A DNA stretch of 33,110 bases, taken from the NCBI GenBank assembly GCA_947564305.1, contig CANOBT010000054.1, forward strand, positions 1-33,110, read 5' to 3'. The notes under the pieces were generated by a model. That model did no database searches. It was given only the letters and a program-made list of their open reading frames with translations, and was not told where the DNA came from. Positions 23,784-31,401 of the stretch are shown here, piece after piece; position 1 is the stretch's first letter; each line of letters starts with the position of its first letter. A program made the translations under genes and the position numbers. This DNA is from an uncultured Lachnospiraceae bacterium. Lineage in GTDB: Bacteria > Bacillota_A > Clostridia > Lachnospirales > Lachnospiraceae.

Positions 23784-23921
23784 ATGGAGGAAAAAAGGAC
23801 TGTCCGTCCGGGGCAGGAGGATGCTGGGAAATGGATGATAGATTTATTGGTAAAACTTTTAGAAGACCAGACGGGGGAAAAATATGAATATCAATTTATT
23901 CCTGAGGAATCTCCAGAATAG
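23784..23921 (+). CDS. Small ORF, 45 residues
   Basis: ATG 23784 lies six bases after a perfect GGAGG (23773-23777). The frame encodes MEEKRTVRPGQEDAGKWM at the start, then IDLLVKLLEDQTGEKYEYQ and FIPEESPE, ending TAG at 23921. It is acidic and likely a helix-strand fold. It is divergent from the recombinase gene with an intervening inverted repeat, so it may belong to the same mobile remnant. I do not recognise a family. The ribosome binding site and biased composition make translation likely, but a short ORF can arise by chance. Confidence 0.5.
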   Translation: MEEKRTVRPGQEDAGKWMIDLLVKLLEDQTGEKYEYQFIPEESPE

Positions 23922-24032
23922 CCATAAGGCGGGTATTTTATGAAACGGCATAAAGCGATTCTTTACAAAAAGCAATAAATAGGCTAAAATAAAATCAAAG
24001 AAAGAACGACCGTGGAAAGGAGCAAACAGAAG

Positions 24033-24386
24033 ATGGAAGAAAAAAGAAGAGACAGGCGGATGAGTCTGTCAGCAAAGCTGCTGATTAAAAATATGAATGA
24101 CGAGTCAGATAAGGTAGAGGAGATGGAAATTGAGGTGCAGGACGTATCCAAGACCGGTGTAGGCTTCATCTGCGATGCCCCATTGGATATAGGAGCAGTC
24201 TATGAGACCCACTTGAAAATCTGGACAGATGAAGTCATTCATGCATTTCTGAAAGTGGTGAGAATCGAGCAGACGAAGGAAGAGCGGTACATCTGCGGAA
24301 CGATTTTTATCGGCTTGTCGGAGATTGACGCCAGCAGGATTGAGGTATATGACCTGATAGGAAGGGTGAATGAGGGGGAGCAGTAA
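24033..24386 (+). CDS. PilZ-domain protein (cyclic di-GMP receptor type)
   Basis: A 117-residue protein consisting of little more than a PilZ domain. The N-terminal EKRRDRRMSLSAKLLI gives the RxxxR-type c-di-GMP-binding arginines, and the second motif reads DVSKTGVGFICD (normally D/NxSxxG). The beta-barrel continues through YETHLKIWTDEV and RYICGTIFIGLSEIDASRI. ATG 24033 follows AAAGGAG by ten bases; GTG 24012 precedes that site and is rejected. Because no output domain is attached, it probably acts by binding a partner, for example in motility or exopolysaccharide control. No such genes are in this window. Confidence 0.85.
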   Translation: MEEKRRDRRMSLSAKLLIKNMNDESDKVEEMEIEVQDVSKTGVGFICDAPLDIGAVYETHLKIWTDEVIHAFLKVVRIEQTKEERYICGTIFIGLSEIDASRIEVYDLIGRVNEGEQ

Positions 24387-24580
24387 GGGTGTCAGCGGAT
24401 AATGTGCGGTAAGAATGATATAGTACGGCATATTTTTATGACAGGAAAAATATATAGTATGTGTAAACTTGATAGAAGGGGATATGGCTTTTGGCGGGCT
24501 GTGTCTCTTTCTATTTTTTTCTGTTTCTCACCCATTGACATCACAATTTTAAATATTTTGAAAAGATATTATACAAAGAT

Positions 24581-24615
24581 GGATAACATGCATTAAGAAT
24601 AAACGCGTGTTATCC
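24581..24615. promoter_or_regulatory. Candidate operator of the BlaI-type repressor
   Basis: GGATAACA (24581-24588) and TGTTATCC (24608-24615) form a perfect 8-base inverted repeat with a 19-base gap, just upstream of the repressor gene. A TTATAC-like -10 (24569-24574) would start transcription at its left arm. A perfect TTGACA at 24535-24540 is too far from it to be the -35. Confidence 0.5.
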
Positions 24616-24654
24616 GATATATAGACAGCAGGAATAACATATAGGAGGATGATT

Positions 24655-25056
24655 ATGGGAAATGAAGAACTTATGCCAAGTGAAAGCGAATGGTTGATTA
24701 TGGAAGTACTTTGGGAGAGTGACATACCGTTGACTTCTCTTCAGGTGATTCAAAAATTGCAGGGAAAATTGGATATGACCCCGAAGATGATCCGGGTATT
24801 GATGAATCGTTTGTGCCAAAAAGGGATTCTGGATCATACGTTGGACGAGAAAGATGCAAGGGTCTATCACTATTCGGTATTGAAATCAAAGGAGGAATGC
24901 TTAAGAAATAAAAGCAGGAAATTTGCAGACAGCTATTTTGCCGGCAATGAGACTGGTGCATTGGCATCTTTGATACAGAGCATTGCATTGACAGATGAGC
25001 AGATCAATGAATTGGAGGAGATTTTGGAGAACAGCAAAGGAAAAACGAGAAAATGA
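24655..25056 (+). CDS. BlaI/MecI-family transcriptional repressor
   Basis: A 133-residue winged-helix repressor. MPSESEWLIMEVLWES is the family's N-terminal helix; PLTSLQVIQKLQ and MTPKMIRVLMNRLCQKGIL form the DNA-reading helices (usually WSxxTVxTLLxRLxxKG), and YHYSVLKSKEE leads to the C-terminal dimer part (about 85-130). ATG 24655 is six bases after AGGAGG; ATG 24649 touches it. In bla/mec systems this repressor is cleaved after the membrane protease senses a signal. The stop overlaps the protease gene (ATGA), so they are translationally coupled. Self-regulation through the inverted repeat at 24581-24615 is likely but not proven. Confidence 0.9.
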   Translation: MGNEELMPSESEWLIMEVLWESDIPLTSLQVIQKLQGKLDMTPKMIRVLMNRLCQKGILDHTLDEKDARVYHYSVLKSKEECLRNKSRKFADSYFAGNETGALASLIQSIALTDEQINELEEILENSKGKTRK

Positions 25057-26306
25057 TAGAAATATTATGGATGCATTGTTCCAGCTTCGTTTTGTTATTG
25101 AATCAGTGTGTGCTCTATTACTCTATACAACTGGGAAGATGTGCCTTGTTATCGTTTGGGGTATTAGCTCTGGTCATGCTCCTGCGTGCTACGGTTTTCA
25201 GAAAAAACATTTTTTTCAAAGCTATAGTATGGGCAGTTTTTCTGGCAGTACCGTTTCTGGGAAAGCTGAAATTATTTGAACAGAATCTATGGATATGCCG
25301 GCCGTTTATGTGGTGGAGCAATATCTGTTTTCTGTACTGGCCGGTTCGATATGGCTATACATTCGGGATTGCAGTCAGTGGGGCTATTATGATCCGAAAA
25401 CGCAAAATGCTTTCCAGGATGATGGGACATATGGAAAAGCGCTGCATTTGCGGACAGGAGATTCATGTCAGTGAACAGATGGCGACACCGTTTACAACAG
25501 GACTGCTTCATACCAAAATCGTAATTCCGAAGGCCATATTGAAAAATTTCAGTATGGAGGAATTGGAAATGATTTTGCTCCATGAAAAGACACATATCCG
25601 GCTGGGACACCTATGGTATTATCTGGTTTGGAATGTGATACAGATTTTATTATGGCCTAATTTCTTGCTGCGAGTCTATATGAAGGAACTGAGAGAGGAT
25701 ATGGAGGACATTTGCGATTCTGTTACAATACAAAAAAGCAGCCGGACGGCATATGAATATGGGGCATTGATTTTAAAATGTATCAAGCTTTTGCAGGCAG
25801 AAAATGTAGGAGATATCGCCGCATTTACAGGAGAAAAGGACTATCGGAACGTAAGGCGGAGGCTGCTTCATATAACAGGTCATACGCCATATAAAAAATG
25901 GAAAGTATCTGTCATGTGTATGTTTGGACTGATAGCTCTTGCAGGAAATCTTCTGCTGATAAATCAGATTTCCCATCCGCGCTATACCAGGGAATATGAT
26001 ATGGTGCTGTCCAATGAGGCCGGAGAAATGTGGCTTCTGTATGACAGCGAAACTCTCCGAAATGCGTTTCGGGCTGATGGGAAGAGGGTTTTCATTGACA
26101 GGGAAGCAATGGATATTATTTTACGGGAATACGAAATAGAAGAGACAGATTTTTGGATTCTGTTTGGCGGCTATCAGAAGCTCCCCGGCATGGGCGGAGG
26201 CGGCAGTCTGGTCCATGTGGATTACAGCGGGCAGGGGGAAAGCTTGGAAATCCCTTATCGGGACAGTGATAGATATTTCACTTCTTTCATTTATAAAATG
26301 ATGTAA
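25053..26306 (+). CDS. M56-family membrane metalloprotease (BlaR1/MecR1-like, no penicillin-sensor domain)
   Basis: A 417-residue membrane protein whose ATG overlaps the repressor stop. Membrane segments occupy most of residues 1-115. The zinc motif HEKTH is near residues 176-180 in EMILLHEKTHIRLGHLWYYLVWN, and EDMEDICDSVTI follows, the M56 third-ligand region. A further membrane segment lies near 288-307 (SVMCMFGLIALAGNLLLI). BlaR1 then has a class D beta-lactamase-like sensor of about 250 residues; here only about 110 residues remain, with no SxxK motif. It begins VLSNEAGEMWLLYDSETL and includes a glycine-rich stretch PGMGGGGSLV. So the signal is probably not a beta-lactam. The signal and target genes are unknown. 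Confidence 0.88.
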   Translation: MIEILWMHCSSFVLLLNQCVLYYSIQLGRCALLSFGVLALVMLLRATVFRKNIFFKAIVWAVFLAVPFLGKLKLFEQNLWICRPFMWWSNICFLYWPVRYGYTFGIAVSGAIMIRKRKMLSRMMGHMEKRCICGQEIHVSEQMATPFTTGLLHTKIVIPKAILKNFSMEELEMILLHEKTHIRLGHLWYYLVWNVIQILLWPNFLLRVYMKELREDMEDICDSVTIQKSSRTAYEYGALILKCIKLLQAENVGDIAAFTGEKDYRNVRRRLLHITGHTPYKKWKVSVMCMFGLIALAGNLLLINQISHPRYTREYDMVLSNEAGEMWLLYDSETLRNAFRADGKRVFIDREAMDIILREYEIEETDFWILFGGYQKLPGMGGGGSLVHVDYSGQGESLEIPYRDSDRYFTSFIYKMM

Positions 26307-26355
26307 GAACTATGATGAAGAACAAACAACTTATAGCAAGCGGAGGTAGGAGAAG

Positions 26356-26820
26356 ATGATGAATTTATTATCAAGCGGTTTGAGCTATGCGCTGTTGTCT
26401 GCAGATTCCAGTGCAAAGGCAGCGTTGAAACCAATGAACATGGTATCCAGGGAATTGAAAAAACAAGACCCGGACCTGGAGTTAGTGGAACGTGCCGGAA
26501 AATATGGCGGAAAACAATTAGAAGAGGCCCAAGGCTCCCTGGAACAAGCGCAGGAAGAGCTGAAAGAGTCTCAGAGAATGGCAAGACAGCAGGAAAAACA
26601 GGAGATGGAGGCAAGGCTGAAAGAGAAGACAGCAGAAAAAGCCGCAGAGAAGGAGAACGAGAAAATCACCGAGGGAGAAAAAACAGGGGAATCTGTACAG
26701 ATTTCAACGGAAAATATGGTTCCGGCAGGAATAGGTGCCTCAGATGTTATAGAGGAGGATTCCTTTTTAGAAGAAATAGGAAACAAGGAGCTAGGTGTTT
26801 GGATAGATGTAACAGCATGA
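26356..26820 (+). CDS. Coiled-coil protein of unknown function
   Basis: A 154-residue protein, ATG 26356 (or 26359), after GGAGGTAGGAG. The N-terminal 30 residues are mildly hydrophobic (NLLSSGLSYALLSADSS). Residues about 48-105 are a charged coiled coil rich in E, K, Q and A. The C-terminal part is acidic and ends GVWIDVTA. It is 49 bases after the M56 protease gene, on the same strand with no terminator between, so it may be the third gene of the operon and a target or partner of that signalling pair. I do not recognise a family. Confidence 0.7.
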   Translation: MMNLLSSGLSYALLSADSSAKAALKPMNMVSRELKKQDPDLELVERAGKYGGKQLEEAQGSLEQAQEELKESQRMARQQEKQEMEARLKEKTAEKAAEKENEKITEGEKTGESVQISTENMVPAGIGASDVIEEDSFLEEIGNKELGVWIDVTA

Positions 26821-26876
26821 GTCGAATATACATGTTGGTATATCTGTCAGTCTCGCTGCTCACCAGACATAAATCA

Positions 26877-26902
26877 CGAGAGGCTTCCTCGGAAGCCTCT
26901 CG
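26877..26902. terminator. Perfect 12-base hairpin between converging genes
   Basis: CGAGAGGCTTCC and GGAAGCCTCTCG are separated by only two bases. It sits between the ends of the coiled-coil gene (plus) and the kinase-like gene (minus). There is no T run on either strand, so it may be an RNA 3'-end stabiliser rather than an ordinary intrinsic terminator. Confidence 0.55.
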
Positions 26903-26933
26903 CAGCATGTGTCAGGCCAAGAGCCAGATTTTA

Positions 26934-27974
26934 TTATTTTTCATCGTCCCCTTTGTTGATCATTCTCATGATCAAATCCACAGACCCTTGAATACCATAG
27001 CTTGCACTGTTGATGCACAGATCATAATTCCTTGCCTTTCCCCAGTTGCGCCCGGTATAGAATTTATAATATTTGATATGCTCTTTGTCCAGCCTGGTCA
27101 AAAACTTTCTGGCTGCTTTTTCATTCTCATACCCGCGTACTTCCATGATTCGTTTCACACGCTGTTCCAATGGAGCTGTGATAAAAATGCTGATATGAGG
27201 GATTCGGTTATTGGTCAGGATGGCGTCCGCGCATCTTCCCATAACCACGAAATCTTCTTTTCGTGCCATATCACAGATCAGATCACTCTGGTTAAAAAAT
27301 ACGGCATCCTTTTTCGGCAGCCCATGATAGCGGTTAAACTCCCGGAGCTTTTCCCTCAAAGTAGATTTCGGCGGAGGAGTAAATGCAGGCGCCGTATGGA
27401 GATATCGTGAGTCTTTGGCACCCTTCTGATAGGGATAACCGCCCCGGTCATGGACATGTTCTTTTTCCACTTCCAGACGTTTCAATACCTCGTCAAATAT
27501 TTCCACATCATAATAATTAATCTTGAGTGAATCCGCCAGAGTAAATCCAATCTCGCTTCCGCCGCATCCGTAAGTCCGGCCGATACAGATGATCAGATGG
27601 TCATTCTCCGAAAAACGAGAGCGTAAGTTTACTGCATTTAACTGCGCCATCTTTTTATCCAGGATATCGCCTGTGATATAGCTGGTGGGCAGACTCGTCA
27701 CTTCTTTTAGGATTTCATCGTATTTTACCATAATTCGGTGGCGGGCTGCGCGGTCCTCAATGGTTCTGGCCATGTTACTGATCAGAGCCAGCTCATTTCT
27801 CAGGATATGAGCCTGATTTCGTTCCTGCATCAAATGAAAAGTTTCCTGGATACAGTCTTCCTTCTTTCCATTGAAAACACGTCCCAGAGAGGAACCAAGT
27901 TCGTGATAAACTTCTTCATCCAAATCATAAATACGCCCTGCAAGCGCGTACAGGCCTTTTTCTTCGTTTGACAT
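26934..27974 (-). CDS. Cytidylate-kinase-like protein with N-terminal extension
   Basis: A 346-residue protein from ATG 27974, with AGGAGGGG upstream. The kinase-like domain covers about residues 120-340: LIICIGRTYGCGGSEIGFTLADSL (about 127-150) with the family's GCGGSEI loop, YYDVEIFDEVLKRL, VVMGRCADAIL, IFITAPLEQRVKRIM and GRNWGKARNYDLCINS. The first 120 residues form a separate helical region of unknown role. It is the full-length paralogue of the short gene at 17246-17734. The family is annotated as cytidylate-kinase-like, but the substrates are mostly unknown. Directly upstream is the Na+/H+ antiporter gene (14 bases apart), and both appear to be read from the antiporter's promoter. Confidence 0.87.
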   Translation of the reverse strand: MSNEEKGLYALAGRIYDLDEEVYHELGSSLGRVFNGKKEDCIQETFHLMQERNQAHILRNELALISNMARTIEDRAARHRIMVKYDEILKEVTSLPTSYITGDILDKKMAQLNAVNLRSRFSENDHLIICIGRTYGCGGSEIGFTLADSLKINYYDVEIFDEVLKRLEVEKEHVHDRGGYPYQKGAKDSRYLHTAPAFTPPPKSTLREKLREFNRYHGLPKKDAVFFNQSDLICDMARKEDFVVMGRCADAILTNNRIPHISIFITAPLEQRVKRIMEVRGYENEKAARKFLTRLDKEHIKYYKFYTGRNWGKARNYDLCINSASYGIQGSVDLIMRMINKGDDEK

Positions 27975-27988
27975 GTTCTATTCCCCTC

Positions 27989-29431
27989 CTATCTGAAAAA
28001 TAACAGTGTGTCCAGCAGGAATACCGGAACCAGTACTATCAGGGACCATCGGATATAGCCAAAGAATGACGGCATATGGATACCATTTTCATCCGAAATT
28101 GCTTTAACCATAAAATTCGGCGCGTTTCCTATATAAGTGTTGGCGCCCATGAACACAGCTCCGCATGAAATGGCTGTCAGCATCTTTACAGGGACCGTTC
28201 CCAACGTGGTGGCAAGCCCCTGTGAAAAACCAATCGCTCCGGCTGTTGTAAGGAACACGAGATAAGTCGGCGTATTATCCAGAAAACTGGAAAGCAGCCC
28301 TGTTACCCAGAACATCTGGTAAGCTTCTGTGAGCCCAAGCTGTGCACCCATTCCCTTGAGGATTGCCAGAGCCGGCTGCATCGTAATAAAAATACCGATA
28401 AATAAAACGGCTACTTCTTTAATCGCACCCCACGTAAAATGGTTTTTCTTACGGATTTCCGGGCTTGTAGTTTTAAAGGATAAAAGTGCTGCTACAAGAA
28501 TAATCACGATTTCAATGATTGCAGGGAAGCTTAAAACTACCTCACCGAAAATCGGAATCCCACGTACCTGTCCTTCCGCGTTTTGGAACAGCGGCATATC
28601 CGGCAGTACGCCGCTTAGGATGACCGCTGCCACAATCATAACGAGGAAAATCAGGTTATGCACCCCGCGGATTTTGATTTTTGTTCCCGGCCTGCTGATA
28701 TCCGGTTTACGCCCTCTTGCAATGTCCCGACAGTATGCTTTCCGGTCTACCCAATAAAAGATAAACAACAGAACTGCCATATTAAACAGCATAATCGGAA
28801 ATAGATGCAGACTCCAGAAAAATGGTACGCCTCTGGAAAATCCCATTAAAAGCGGCGGGTCACCGATGGGAGTAAGAGAGCCGCCGAGATTGGAAATCAA
28901 AAAGATGAAAAATACCATAATATGTGAACGGTGTCTGCGCCATGCATTCATCTTGATGACAGGACGAACCATCAGCATACTGGCTCCCGTGGTGCCAATC
29001 CAACTGGATAACAGGGTCCCGATGGTCAGCAGAATGATATTCACCCGCGGGGAACCTGCCAGGTCTCCTTCCATTGTGATGTTGCCTGACACACAGAACA
29101 GACCAAATAATAACACAATAAATGTCAGATAGTCGTTTACCAGACATTCCAGTACGGTTTCCGCTGCCGTTCCCGCACCGTAAACAAATGCGAAGGGCAG
29201 GATAAACAACAGAGCCCAGAATGCCACTGCCAGCGGCTGATGGGATTCCCACCATTCTCCCTTTATTAAAGGAAGCACTGCAATACAAAATAAAAGCCCT
29301 GCAAAAGGAATGCAAAACCATAAGGGTATCGACATTGCCGCACTGTCAGCGCTTTCGGCCGCCAGTACTGTTGCCGGACTACAGGCAAGCACAGCAATGA
29401 GGCTTCCCAGAAAAGTAACACATTTTTTCAA
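27989..29431 (-). CDS. Na+/H+ antiporter of the CitMHS_2/NhaD type
   Basis: A polytopic membrane protein of about 480 residues. I choose TTG 29431, eight bases after GAGGAGG; the in-frame ATG at 29452 lies before that site and would put it inside the gene. The protein then starts with a clear signal-type segment (KKCVTFLGSLIAVLACSPATVLA). Other features are GTTGASMLMVRPVIKMNAWR, FLISNLGGSLTPIGDPPLLMGF and FLDNTPTYLVFLTTAGA, typical of the ion-transporter fold, and GANTYIGNAPNFMVKAI near the end. These proteins exchange Na+ for H+; direction and ion are inferred from family. It is first in an operon with the kinase-like gene. Confidence 0.87.
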   Translation of the reverse strand: MKKCVTFLGSLIAVLACSPATVLAAESADSAAMSIPLWFCIPFAGLLFCIAVLPLIKGEWWESHQPLAVAFWALLFILPFAFVYGAGTAAETVLECLVNDYLTFIVLLFGLFCVSGNITMEGDLAGSPRVNIILLTIGTLLSSWIGTTGASMLMVRPVIKMNAWRRHRSHIMVFFIFLISNLGGSLTPIGDPPLLMGFSRGVPFFWSLHLFPIMLFNMAVLLFIFYWVDRKAYCRDIARGRKPDISRPGTKIKIRGVHNLIFLVMIVAAVILSGVLPDMPLFQNAEGQVRGIPIFGEVVLSFPAIIEIVIILVAALLSFKTTSPEIRKKNHFTWGAIKEVAVLFIGIFITMQPALAILKGMGAQLGLTEAYQMFWVTGLLSSFLDNTPTYLVFLTTAGAIGFSQGLATTLGTVPVKMLTAISCGAVFMGANTYIGNAPNFMVKAISDENGIHMPSFFGYIRWSLIVLVPVFLLDTLLFFR

Positions 29432-29486
29432 TATCAAGACCTCCTCATTCAAGCAAATTTCAAACCTATTTTAGCTACCGCGGCAC

Positions 29487-29515
29487 ATTATAATCAAATA
29501 TTCAGTTTCGTTCAA
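29487..29515 (-). promoter_or_regulatory. Promoter for the antiporter-kinase operon
   Basis: On the minus strand TTGAAC (29515-29510), 17 bases, TATAAT (29492-29487). Confidence 0.6.
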
Positions 29516-29914
29516 GTAGAAAATTTCGTCGCTTTCAGTGAATTATTAGGCAAAATATGATAGTCTTTTTTATAAGTTGATGAAAAAAGTTATCATTTTG
29601 TCTATGAAATATGAAAAGAAGTGATATGGGTACAGGAAATTTATTAAAATTTTATAAAAAATAAATTCTGTCCGGCGGTGTCTTTTTTATACAAGATTGC
29701 ATTATAATGAATGAACTTGAAAACATTTATAGAGAGGTTCAGATCATATTTATTAAGGAAAATCTGGTTTATGTCAGTGGCTTTTCTTGCTCTGAATGCG
29801 GAGATGATTCCAAAAAGTTGTAATTATCAAGAGGTTTTTGGAGAATAATCCCAAAAGTATTGATAAATCTGAACGTTTGGAATATACTAACCTTAAGAAC
29901 AGTAGGAAGGTGGT
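29516..29914. other. AT-rich intergenic region upstream of the ATPase gene
   Basis: No convincing gene. It contains an A/T hairpin (ATGATA...TATCAT, 29557-29596, with inner CTTTTTT/AAAAAAG), a TATAAT at 29703-29708 with no good -35, and GTTCAGAT (29737-29744) that can pair with ATCTGAAC (29867-29874) to close a leader of about 140 bases. A 38-codon frame starting near 29708 has a CSECG motif but no ribosome binding site. Confidence 0.35.
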
Positions 29915-29920
29915 ATGTCC

Positions 29921-31129
29921 ATGGTCATTTCGCGTAAGGAATATTTGGATAAGCTGATTGCTTTCAAAGATAAACAGCTCATTAAGGTTATTACTGGCAT
30001 TCGCAGGTGCGGAAAATCTACGCTGTTAGAGATTTACCAGAATTGGCTGTTAGAACATGGAAGCAAAAAAGAGCAGATCATCTCGGTCAACTTTGAAGAC
30101 ATCGACTTTGAAGAGCTGACGGATTACCGAAGATTGTATGAATATTTAAAAGAACGGCTGGTTTCAGGGGAAATGACTTATATTTTTTTGGACGAGATTC
30201 AGCATGTAGAAGATTTCCCAAAAGTAGTAGACAGCCTATATATTAAGAAAAATGTGGATATTTATATTACCGGTTCCAATGCCTATATGCTTTCCAGTGA
30301 GGTTGCGACATTGATTTCCGGACGGTATGTACAGATTGAAATGCTTCCTTTGTCTTTTAAAGAATATATGGAAAGTACGGGCAGCATGACAGACAGGGGT
30401 GTGAAATATACAGAATATCTGGAAAACAGCTCTTTCCCTTACACGTTAGAACTGAAAGGGCAGTTGGATGAAATCAGGGACTATCTGGAAGGTTTATATA
30501 ATACGATTGTCGTCAAGGATATCGTAAACAGGAAGAAAATCACGGATACCATGATGCTAAAAAGCGTTTTGCGTTTCGTATTTGATAACATTGGTAATCC
30601 CCTCTCCTCAAAAAAAATCGCAGATACGATGACTTCTGATGGAAGGAAAATCGATACCAAAACGGTGGAGAAATATCTGGAAGCTCTGGCAGAAAGCTAT
30701 ATTATCTATCAGGCGAAGAGATACAATATTAAAGGAAAGCAGTACCTGAAAACATTGGAAAAATATTATGTGGTGGATATCGGGCTGCGCTATATGCTGT
30801 TAGGCTCAAGACAGATAGACGCGGGGCATATTCTGGAAAATGTGGTATATCTGGAATTGCTTCGCCGGGGATATGACGTGTATGTGGGGAAAATGGACTC
30901 ATTTGAAGTGGACTTCGTAGCCCAGAGCAGCAGAGGCATTTGGTATTATCAGGTTGCCCTTTCTGTGCGGGATGAAAAGACACTGGAACGGGAACTCAGA
31001 CCGCTCATGGCAATCCGGGATCATTACCCGAAAATGATTTTGACCATGGATGATGACCCGGAAACGCAATATGACGGGATTCGTCGTATCAATGCCAGGG
31101 ACTGGCTCCTCGGTTTAACAGATAATTAA
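29921..31129 (+). CDS. AAA_14 / DUF4143 ATPase
   Basis: About 402 residues. ATG 29921 and ATG 29915 are both possible after AGGAAGG; homologues tend to begin at the second. The AAA_14 domain carries Walker A GIRRCGKSTLL (about 26-36), Walker B IFLDEIQ (about 86-92) and sensor-type ITGSNAYML (about 112-120). LPLSFKEYM follows. The C-terminal DUF4143 part has a winged-helix-like section (GNPLSSKKIADTM) and a PD-(D/E)XK-like core with ENVVYLELLRRGYDVYVGK, EVDFVAQ and WYYQVAL (E, D and Q in place of ExK). The family is common, often in multiple copies, with unclear function. It stands alone between an AT-rich leader and a terminator. Confidence 0.87.
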   Translation: MVISRKEYLDKLIAFKDKQLIKVITGIRRCGKSTLLEIYQNWLLEHGSKKEQIISVNFEDIDFEELTDYRRLYEYLKERLVSGEMTYIFLDEIQHVEDFPKVVDSLYIKKNVDIYITGSNAYMLSSEVATLISGRYVQIEMLPLSFKEYMESTGSMTDRGVKYTEYLENSSFPYTLELKGQLDEIRDYLEGLYNTIVVKDIVNRKKITDTMMLKSVLRFVFDNIGNPLSSKKIADTMTSDGRKIDTKTVEKYLEALAESYIIYQAKRYNIKGKQYLKTLEKYYVVDIGLRYMLLGSRQIDAGHILENVVYLELLRRGYDVYVGKMDSFEVDFVAQSSRGIWYYQVALSVRDEKTLERELRPLMAIRDHYPKMILTMDDDPETQYDGIRRINARDWLLGLTDN

Positions 31130-31207
31130 AAGACAAAGGTAAGGGGCTGTTCCGTTCAAATTTGTATGATCGCGGCATACCACAAAAATAGAAAAAGGGA
31201 AGATAAT

Positions 31208-31240
31208 AAAGAAGCATAGACGAATCCTATGCTTCTTTTT
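31208..31240. terminator. Terminator after the ATPase gene, overlapping the RHH gene end
   Basis: AAAGAAGCATAG (31208-31219) and CTATGCTTCTTT (31227-31238) form a perfect 12-base stem with a 7-base loop and T run. On the minus strand the first arm contains the last codons and stop of the ribbon-helix-helix gene. Confidence 0.88.
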
Positions 31241-31370
31241 GATTCAGATATTCTTTTAAAACAAGATTGATGAATTGAGAAAAGGAACGGTCATCTTTTT
31301 CTGCAAGAAGTTTAATCTTTTCTATAATATCAGAATCAAGAGTGATACTCACTTTACTTTTTAATGCCAC
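31227..31370 (-). CDS. Ribbon-helix-helix (CopG/Arc-type) DNA-binding protein
   Basis: A 47-residue protein from GTG 31370. KSKVSITLDSDIIEKIKLL gives the beta strand and first helix of the ribbon-helix-helix fold, and DDRSFSQFINLVLKEYLNQ the second helix with the usual S-x-S/F-x-x-I pattern. Such proteins are dimeric repressors or antitoxins, common in plasmids and conjugative elements. The GTG is the only start available in frame, since a stop occurs 11 codons upstream, and it has no good ribosome binding site. Upstream sequence belongs to a remnant of another gene in a different frame, so the original start may have been lost. No toxin partner is next to it. Confidence 0.7.
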   Translation of the reverse strand: MALKSKVSITLDSDIIEKIKLLAEKDDRSFSQFINLVLKEYLNQKEA

Positions 31371-31401
31371 AAATAGGACAAAGTATTCGTCCTGTTTCCA
31401 T
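31354..31401 (-). pseudogene. Remnant of a cysteine-rich KTR-domain gene
   Basis: An ATG at 31401 overlaps the PPOX stop (TAATG). The 15-codon frame METGRILCPICGIKK resembles the first residues of the cysteine-rich KTR proteins of Tn916-type and related elements (WILCPVCGNKTR in those I recall), then stops at 31354 without the second CxxC. It overlaps the GTG start of the ribbon-helix-helix gene out of frame. A deletion joining the two genes is the simplest explanation. Confidence 0.5.

Noticed and set aside
24402..24596. 64-codon plus-strand ORF after the PilZ gene
   Set aside because: No ribosome binding site, no domain, and it overlaps promoter-like sequence of the BlaI operon.
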